A stretch of 64,000 bases of DNA from a virus: IMG/VR virus record IMGVR_UViG_3300042889_001272, positions 171,562 through 235,561 of that record. One strand, written 5' to 3'. The stretch's first letter is position 1. Every line of letters begins with the position of its first letter. The position numbers and the translations under genes are program-made. The notes under the pieces are model-generated. The model had not been told where the DNA came from. It saw nothing but the letters and a program-made list of their open reading frames with translations, and ran no database searches. This document shows positions 60,301-64,000 of the stretch, one piece after another.

Positions 60301-61663
60301 TAAAGACAGCGGCGATGGTAACTTCAGTTACGACAGCACAACTGGTGCATTTACATACACTGGTCCAACTGACGCTGATTACCGCGATGCAGTTAGTGCA
60401 AATAAAGTAAGCGGCGACGGTAACTTCAGCTATGACAGTGCAACTGGCGTGTTCAGTTATACTGGTCCTAGTCCTACAGATGCTCGCGCTCACTTCAGTG
60501 CAGTTGATGCTGGTGGTGATGGTAGTTTCGGCTACGATCAAGCTACAGGCGTATTCACATACACTGGTCCAAGTGCTGCCGAAGTTCGTGCTCACATCAA
60601 TGCAGTAACAGCAGAAGGTGCTACATATGATAGTGCAACTGGTGCTATTGGTTTAGCTAACGTTCCAAACGCAAGTTTGGCAAACAGCAGTATCACAATC
60701 AACGGTGCTACTATTGCCTTGGGCGGTAGTGATACATTAGATAGTGATGACATCGGCGAAGGTGCTGTAAACCAGTACTTCTTAAACAGCCGTGCTCGTA
60801 ATGCTATTAGTTTGACAACTGGTGACAGTAGTGTATTAGCCTACGATCAAGCTACAGGTGTATTCACATTCAGCTTGACTGGTATTAACAGTGATGAAGT
60901 TCAAGAAGGCAGTGTAAACTTATATTTTACAACACTTCGTGCCCGTAATAGTATCAGCAACGGTAGTAATATCAATTATGATCCAGCAACTGGTGTTGTC
61001 AGTACATTGGCAGCAGTTCATAGTGTTAACGCACAAACCGGTGTTGTTGTATTAGATACAGATAACATTGATGAAGGTGCAACAAACTTGTACTTCAGTA
61101 ATGTTCGTGCAGCCGGCGCAATTACTTTGGTAACTGATGACGCCGACATCTTGAGCTATGCTACAGGTACAGGTACATTTACTTTTGTAACACCTGACAC
61201 TGATTCTATTGACGAAGGTGCAGTAAATCAGTACTACACAGTTGAACGTGGCGAAGCAGTAATTGCGGCTGCTAGCGTATTTGACTTAGCCGACGTTGCC
61301 AGTGATGGCGTAGTAAATGACGGTTATTCTTTGGTTTGGAACTCTGCATTGCAGACTTTCATTGCACAGAACATTGCAGTTACAGTAAACACACTAAACT
61401 TCACTGGTGATGGTACGACAACAAGTTTCAATACTGAACTTGAAATCAACACTATCAATGACGTTCAAGTGTATATCAACGGTTTGGTACAAGCACCAAC
61501 ATACTCTTTCACAATTAACACAGTTAATGATGAAACAAGTATCGTGTTTGATGCCGCTCCGGAAGCTGACGATTACATCATGGTTCGCGCAACACCAACT
61601 GCACAGTTAAGTGCTGGTGGTATTTTGAACGAAAACAGTACAATCGACGGTGGTACATATTAA
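57335..61663 (+). CDS. Large repetitive tail fibre protein
   Basis: 1442 residues. It opens with an attachment-type N-terminus (SSSIISSVDLRG), then HAATKLYVDQAI, and then repeats of DxxxEGatNxYfTxxRARxaIS, a motif seen in fibres of T4-like marine phages. Blocks of the form SGDGxxxYDSATGVFxYTGP occur near 58490-58790 and again near 60300-60590. The clause NLTLASGSANAAEANGAGI occupies the middle. The module shared with the 55855 protein lies near the C-terminus. Codon use is strongly uniform (GGT, ACA, TTG), as expected of high expression. AAGGAA lies upstream and a terminator follows. Confidence 0.82.
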   Translation: MPIIKARSSSIISSVDLRGQPTAATAAAGTSTTQIASTGFVRQAVADLIASAPNVLDTLNELAAALGNDANFSTTITTALAGKVALAGSTMTGLLTLSGAPQDDLHAATKLYVDQAINSQMIYSTDDVDEGTTNVYFTEERARASVSLTSDNPTVITYNQATGAFTYVHPNSDGILEGTTNKYYTTVRVRNDIGLTSDDNQILSYGSSTGTFTFTTPDTDKIVEGAINQYFTTVRARNSISNGANIDYDAATGIISTQAAVWSVNTQTGDVVLDTDNVDEGATNLYFSNVRAAGAITLTTNDSSILSYASGAFTFAKPDTDKVAEGATNQYFTTLRARESISATGWNILSYNDQTGVINITAPTTTNVTEGDNLYFTDLRARNAVSATKVSGDGAFSYDSATGVFSYTGPDDADYRQAVSANAASGDGDLQYSSSTGVFTYDGPTNSDYRGAVSAVRASGDGNLAYDSATGVFTYTGPSDSEVRAHFMAYNNGGYGSIGYDSATGIISYNGVTSANIRGEITATTSGSGHGGLTYDSATGVVTYAKVTSANVRGEVSAFTASGIEYTTATGTFSLNQIPNTSLTNSDVTINGYAIALGTSKTLNADDIAEAVGGTNKYFTEARFDTSLAGKTTDDVAEGDNLYYTQGRFDTAFAAKSTTDLAEGTNEYFTTTRARNSVSGGTGVTYTAGTGVIEIGQPVATTDNVTFGDVTVSGDLTVNGTMTAVNSTTVTIADKNLTLASGSANAAEANGAGITIEGPTVPATFIYTSADDSWNVNKNVNVTSVVVSSTVTATQGFIGDLTGDVTGDVDAANVSVSSLTNGRVVLAGVAGDLVDDDALTFNSTTNILSAVGVQAQTVGVSTITSGSIVFADGSSGELIGNANLSFNKTSGQLNATTFAGNLQGDVTGNVTGNVLGNVTGTVSDISNHTTDTLTEGVTNLYATATRVRQALSGGNSGTGYGSLSYNSTTGAFTFAKVTSADVRGEVSAVKDSGDGNFSYDSTTGAFTYTGPTDADYRDAVSANKVSGDGNFSYDSATGVFSYTGPSPTDARAHFSAVDAGGDGSFGYDQATGVFTYTGPSAAEVRAHINAVTAEGATYDSATGAIGLANVPNASLANSSITINGATIALGGSDTLDSDDIGEGAVNQYFLNSRARNAISLTTGDSSVLAYDQATGVFTFSLTGINSDEVQEGSVNLYFTTLRARNSISNGSNINYDPATGVVSTLAAVHSVNAQTGVVVLDTDNIDEGATNLYFSNVRAAGAITLVTDDADILSYATGTGTFTFVTPDTDSIDEGAVNQYYTVERGEAVIAAASVFDLADVASDGVVNDGYSLVWNSALQTFIAQNIAVTVNTLNFTGDGTTTSFNTELEINTINDVQVYINGLVQAPTYSFTINTVNDETSIVFDAAPEADDYIMVRATPTAQLSAGGILNENSTIDGGTY

Positions 61664-61688
61664 TATCTAACGGTATTAGTAAACTAGG

Positions 61689-61712
61689 AAAAGGTGCTTT
61701 CGGGCACCTTTT
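61689..61712 (+). terminator. Intrinsic terminator after the long fibre gene
   Basis: AAAAGGTGC, a 6-nt loop TTTCGG, GCACCTTTT, then TCTCTTTT: a 9-bp stem with a T-rich tail 25 nt after the stop codon. Confidence 0.85.
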
Positions 61713-61728
61713 CTCTTTTGTAAATCTA

Positions 61729-61736
61729 CATAAATA
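61729..61736 (+). promoter_or_regulatory. Late-type promoter element
   Basis: CATAAATA, one base from the T4 late core, directly after the fibre terminator and about 40 nt before the ATG at 61777 (AGG upstream). Confidence 0.45.
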
Positions 61737-61776
61737 AACTATAAAATATCGTTTTACAACGACAGGAATATTCTCA

Positions 61777-62277
61777 ATGCCAATTTTTCGAGGTAAACAA
61801 TTCGTCAGCGCAGAATCCGATTATAAGGACAGCGCAAGGGTTGTTCAACGAACAAATATTAATCTCAACACTTTAATTTATACCATTGATAATGTCAATC
61901 TGGCGCATAAAAATAGAGTGTTATTGGTGGGTCAGACTACTGCTAGTCAAAACGGAATTTATATGTGGAATTCATTGTCTTCTAAATTAGTAAGATCCGA
62001 TGATGCCGACAGTAACAATGAAGTTTCAGCAGGACTTAAAGTCTATGTTGAAGAAGGCGATGTAAACGCCAAAACAACTTGGGTATTGATTACTCCTGGT
62101 ATAATTACTTTGGGTACCACTGCACTTACATTTGTTAGAGAAAATAGACTAGGGGCTTTAGAAACAGCAGGAACTTATGGTTCTGGATCAAAAAGTGTGG
62201 TTTTAACCATAGACGAATACGGAATGATAACTCAAGTCACTGAAGTTGACATCAATTTGGATGCCGGCGAATATTAA
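61777..62277 (+). CDS. Small fibre-associated protein
   Basis: 166 residues. The clause NLAHKNRVLLVGQTTASQNGIYMW followed by SSKLVRSDDADSNNEVSAG and a VEEGDVNAKTTWVLIT strand is a module common in phage fibre-region proteins. The C-terminal EYGMITQVTEVDIN is typical of fibre trimer segments. It has its own late-type promoter and stands between the two long fibre genes. Possibly a fibre connector. Confidence 0.68.
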   Translation: MPIFRGKQFVSAESDYKDSARVVQRTNINLNTLIYTIDNVNLAHKNRVLLVGQTTASQNGIYMWNSLSSKLVRSDDADSNNEVSAGLKVYVEEGDVNAKTTWVLITPGIITLGTTALTFVRENRLGALETAGTYGSGSKSVVLTIDEYGMITQVTEVDINLDAGEY

Positions 62278-62322
62278 ATCTGCGCTATTTATAACATAAT
62301 TCAAAGTAATACTCAAGTTTTA

Positions 62323-62330
62323 GATAAATA
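62323..62330 (+). promoter_or_regulatory. Late-type promoter element
   Basis: GATAAATA about 55 nt before the ATG at 62385; between them is a GGGAG-containing leader. Confidence 0.4.
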
Positions 62331-62384
62331 ATCTAGAACGGTAAGATCGAATATTTTATCGTCCCTTAAGGGAGTATATACTCA

Positions 62385-64000
62385 ATGGCAAATCAAATTA
62401 TTTTAAAGCGTAGTTCTACGCCGGGCAAAGTTCCAACGACAGCCCAGCTAGCACTAGGTGAAATCGGCATTAACACATATGACGGTTTAATTTATATCAA
62501 AAAAAATGACGGCTCTGACAGCGTTGTTCAAATCGGCGGTGTTACAAGCGTTAACACTAAAACAGGCGCCGCAGTTTTAAGCACTACAGATATTGCAGAA
62601 GGAACTGCACAATATTTTACAAATGCTCGCGCACGTGGTGCAATCAGTGCAGGAACTGGTATTTCTTATAGCAGTAGCACAGGTGCAATCAGCACAGCAC
62701 AAAACTTATCTACAGCAGGCACTCCTGAATTTGCAGGTATGACATTAACTGCTGGCATTTCTAGTATTGCTGGTAGTATTGTTCCAAGTGCAGACGTTAC
62801 ATATGACTTGGGTAGTCCAAGCAAGCAGTGGAAAGATATCTACGTTGGTCCAGGTTCTTTGTATGTTAACGGACAAAAAGTTCTTCAAGACGATTCAGGT
62901 ACAATTACATTCTCAGCTGACCTAGACGAAAACATTCGTATCAAGACTCTTGGTACAGGTATCTTACAGTTGGGTTCTAGTACATCTACTATCCAAGTTG
63001 ACAGCACATTGCAAATTTCTGCTGGTAAGAACATCACTGACAGCGCAGGTATCAAGGTTAACTTTGGTGACACTATTGAAATGAACGGTAACAAAGTTAT
63101 CGGTCTTGGTGCTCCAAGTAGTGCTAATGATGCAGCCACAAAGACTTATGTTGACACAGCTATTGGTAACATCAGCACAAGTACTCTTACTCAAGGTAAC
63201 AGTAATATTGCAGTAGTTGACAGTGGTACTGGCACAGTTACAGTTACAGTTGACGGTACAACTGCATTGACAGTTGATGCAACTGGTGTTGTAGTTGCTG
63301 GTAACTTCACAGTTAGCGGCACAACAACAAGTGTTAACTCAAACACAATTAACTTGGCCGACAACATCATTACTTTAAACAGTGATGCCACTGGCGCACC
63401 AACACAAAATGCTGGACTTGAAGTTGAACGTGGTGATGATGCTAATACACAAGTTCGTTGGAACGAAGGCACTGACAAGTGGACATTCACTAACGATGGC
63501 GCTGTTTACTACCCAATAGCAGTTAGCACAACAGACTTGGCTGAAGGTACAAATCAATACTTTACAGATGCTCGCGCACGTAGTGCATTAAGCATTACAA
63601 ATAGCACTGGTATCAGCTACAACAGTGGAACTGGTGTATTTGCTTTAGGTTCTATTCCAAATACTTCTTTATCAAACAACAGCATCACTATCAACGGCAC
63701 AAGCGTGGCATTAGGTGGTACACGTACTTTGGACACCGATGCAGTCAGCGAAGGCGTTACAAACAAGTATTTCAGCAACACATTGGCACGTGGTGCAATA
63801 AGTGGCAGCACTGGTATTAGTTATAACAGTTCAACTGGTGCAATTAGTTCTACTATCACTCAGTACACAGATGCATTGGCACGTGGTGCAATAAGTGGCA
63901 GCACTGGTATTAGTTATAACAGTTCAACTGGTGCAATTAGTTCTACTATCACTCAGTACACAGATGCATTGGCACGTGGTGCAATAAGTGGCAGCACTGG
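62385..64000 (+). CDS. Second large repetitive tail fibre protein, 3' end beyond the window
   Basis: The frame is open from the ATG to the right edge (538 codons plus part of another). N-terminal attachment module MANQIILKRSSTPGKVPT, then LALGEIGINTYDG. Next come EGTAQYFTNARARGAIS repeats, the DLGSPSKQWKDIYVGPGSLYVNG clause common in fibres and intramolecular-chaperone-bearing proteins, and AATKTYVDTAI. IPNTSLSNNSITINGTSVALGG repeats a clause of the previous fibre. From 63783 it enters perfect 93-bp tandem repeats. The C-terminal receptor end is not visible. Confidence 0.8.
   Translation, partial: MANQIILKRSSTPGKVPTTAQLALGEIGINTYDGLIYIKKNDGSDSVVQIGGVTSVNTKTGAAVLSTTDIAEGTAQYFTNARARGAISAGTGISYSSSTGAISTAQNLSTAGTPEFAGMTLTAGISSIAGSIVPSADVTYDLGSPSKQWKDIYVGPGSLYVNGQKVLQDDSGTITFSADLDENIRIKTLGTGILQLGSSTSTIQVDSTLQISAGKNITDSAGIKVNFGDTIEMNGNKVIGLGAPSSANDAATKTYVDTAIGNISTSTLTQGNSNIAVVDSGTGTVTVTVDGTTALTVDATGVVVAGNFTVSGTTTSVNSNTINLADNIITLNSDATGAPTQNAGLEVERGDDANTQVRWNEGTDKWTFTNDGAVYYPIAVSTTDLAEGTNQYFTDARARSALSITNSTGISYNSGTGVFALGSIPNTSLSNNSITINGTSVALGGTRTLDTDAVSEGVTNKYFSNTLARGAISGSTGISYNSSTGAISSTITQYTDALARGAISGSTGISYNSSTGAISSTITQYTDALARGAISGST
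63783..64000 (+). repeat. Perfect 93-bp tandem repeat in the fibre gene, cut by the window edge
   Basis: Copies begin at 63783, 63876 and 63969 (the last only 32 nt long here). The first two are identical base for base, in frame, and encode a 31-residue unit (…ARGAISGSTGISYNSSTGAI…). Confidence 0.95.

Noticed and set aside
63783-64000. CRISPR array
   Set aside because: The repeats are contiguous, in frame, and have no unique spacers; they are coding tandem repeats of a fibre.

Overview
The window is a 64 kb piece of a tailed double-stranded DNA phage genome, AT-rich and almost completely coding. It belongs to the broad T4-like group with a contractile tail. Recognisable proteins include a T4-type portal (gp20), prohead protease (gp21), scaffold (gp22), major capsid protein (gp23), baseplate wedge proteins (gp6, gp25, a gp53-like protein), a gp5-like hub, the gp46/gp47 recombination pair and the late sigma factor gp55. 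The host is probably a Gram-negative aquatic bacterium. The window has no photosystem genes, so a cyanobacterial host is not indicated. No tRNA, integrase, CRISPR array or insertion sequence was seen.

Layout. (1) 1-13078, minus strand: one tightly overlapped operon of 16 genes for sugar or glycan chemistry. It holds glycosyltransferase-like proteins, a nucleotidyltransferase-kinase fusion, a cupin, two SGNH hydrolases, a radical SAM twitch protein, and NTF2-like, AroE-like and GatZ/KbaZ-like proteins. A T4-late-type promoter (TATAAATA) stands in front of it. (2) 13133-28794, minus strand: tail and baseplate genes, including a 2991-residue protein next to gp6 and gp25. (3) 28865-29404, minus strand: an HNH endonuclease with its own consensus promoter. 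(4) 29500-34048, plus strand: early-type small genes, DNA ligase and a MazG-like enzyme. The first genes are separated by compact TTGACA-N17-TATAAT promoters that abut the preceding stop codon. (5) 34045-40776, minus strand: the hub operon (gp5-like, a second hub-like protein, an M23 peptidase, gp53-like). (6) 40857-45403, plus strand: gp55, gp47, gp46, an acyl carrier protein, an Hc1-like protein and a GIY-YIG protein. (7) 45404-45926: the only long gene-free stretch, with hairpins and what look like coding fossils. (8) 45927-47005, minus strand: a small protein and a T4 hub-assembly-type protein. (9) 47063-64000, plus strand: tape measure, head genes and a set of repetitive tail-fibre genes running off the right edge.

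How it fits together. Host-sigma-like promoters (29.4-30.4 kb and 40.82 kb) would drive early genes and gp55. gp55 would then activate the TATAAATA-type promoters seen before the structural operons and the glycan operon. The glycan operon is therefore predicted to be late, so decoration of the virion or of the host surface is more likely than early takeover. Several promoters lie so close to the start codon that leaderless mRNAs are predicted. The hub operon seems to have moved its wall-cutting activity from the gp5 lysozyme lobe, which lacks its catalytic half, to a separate M23 peptidase.
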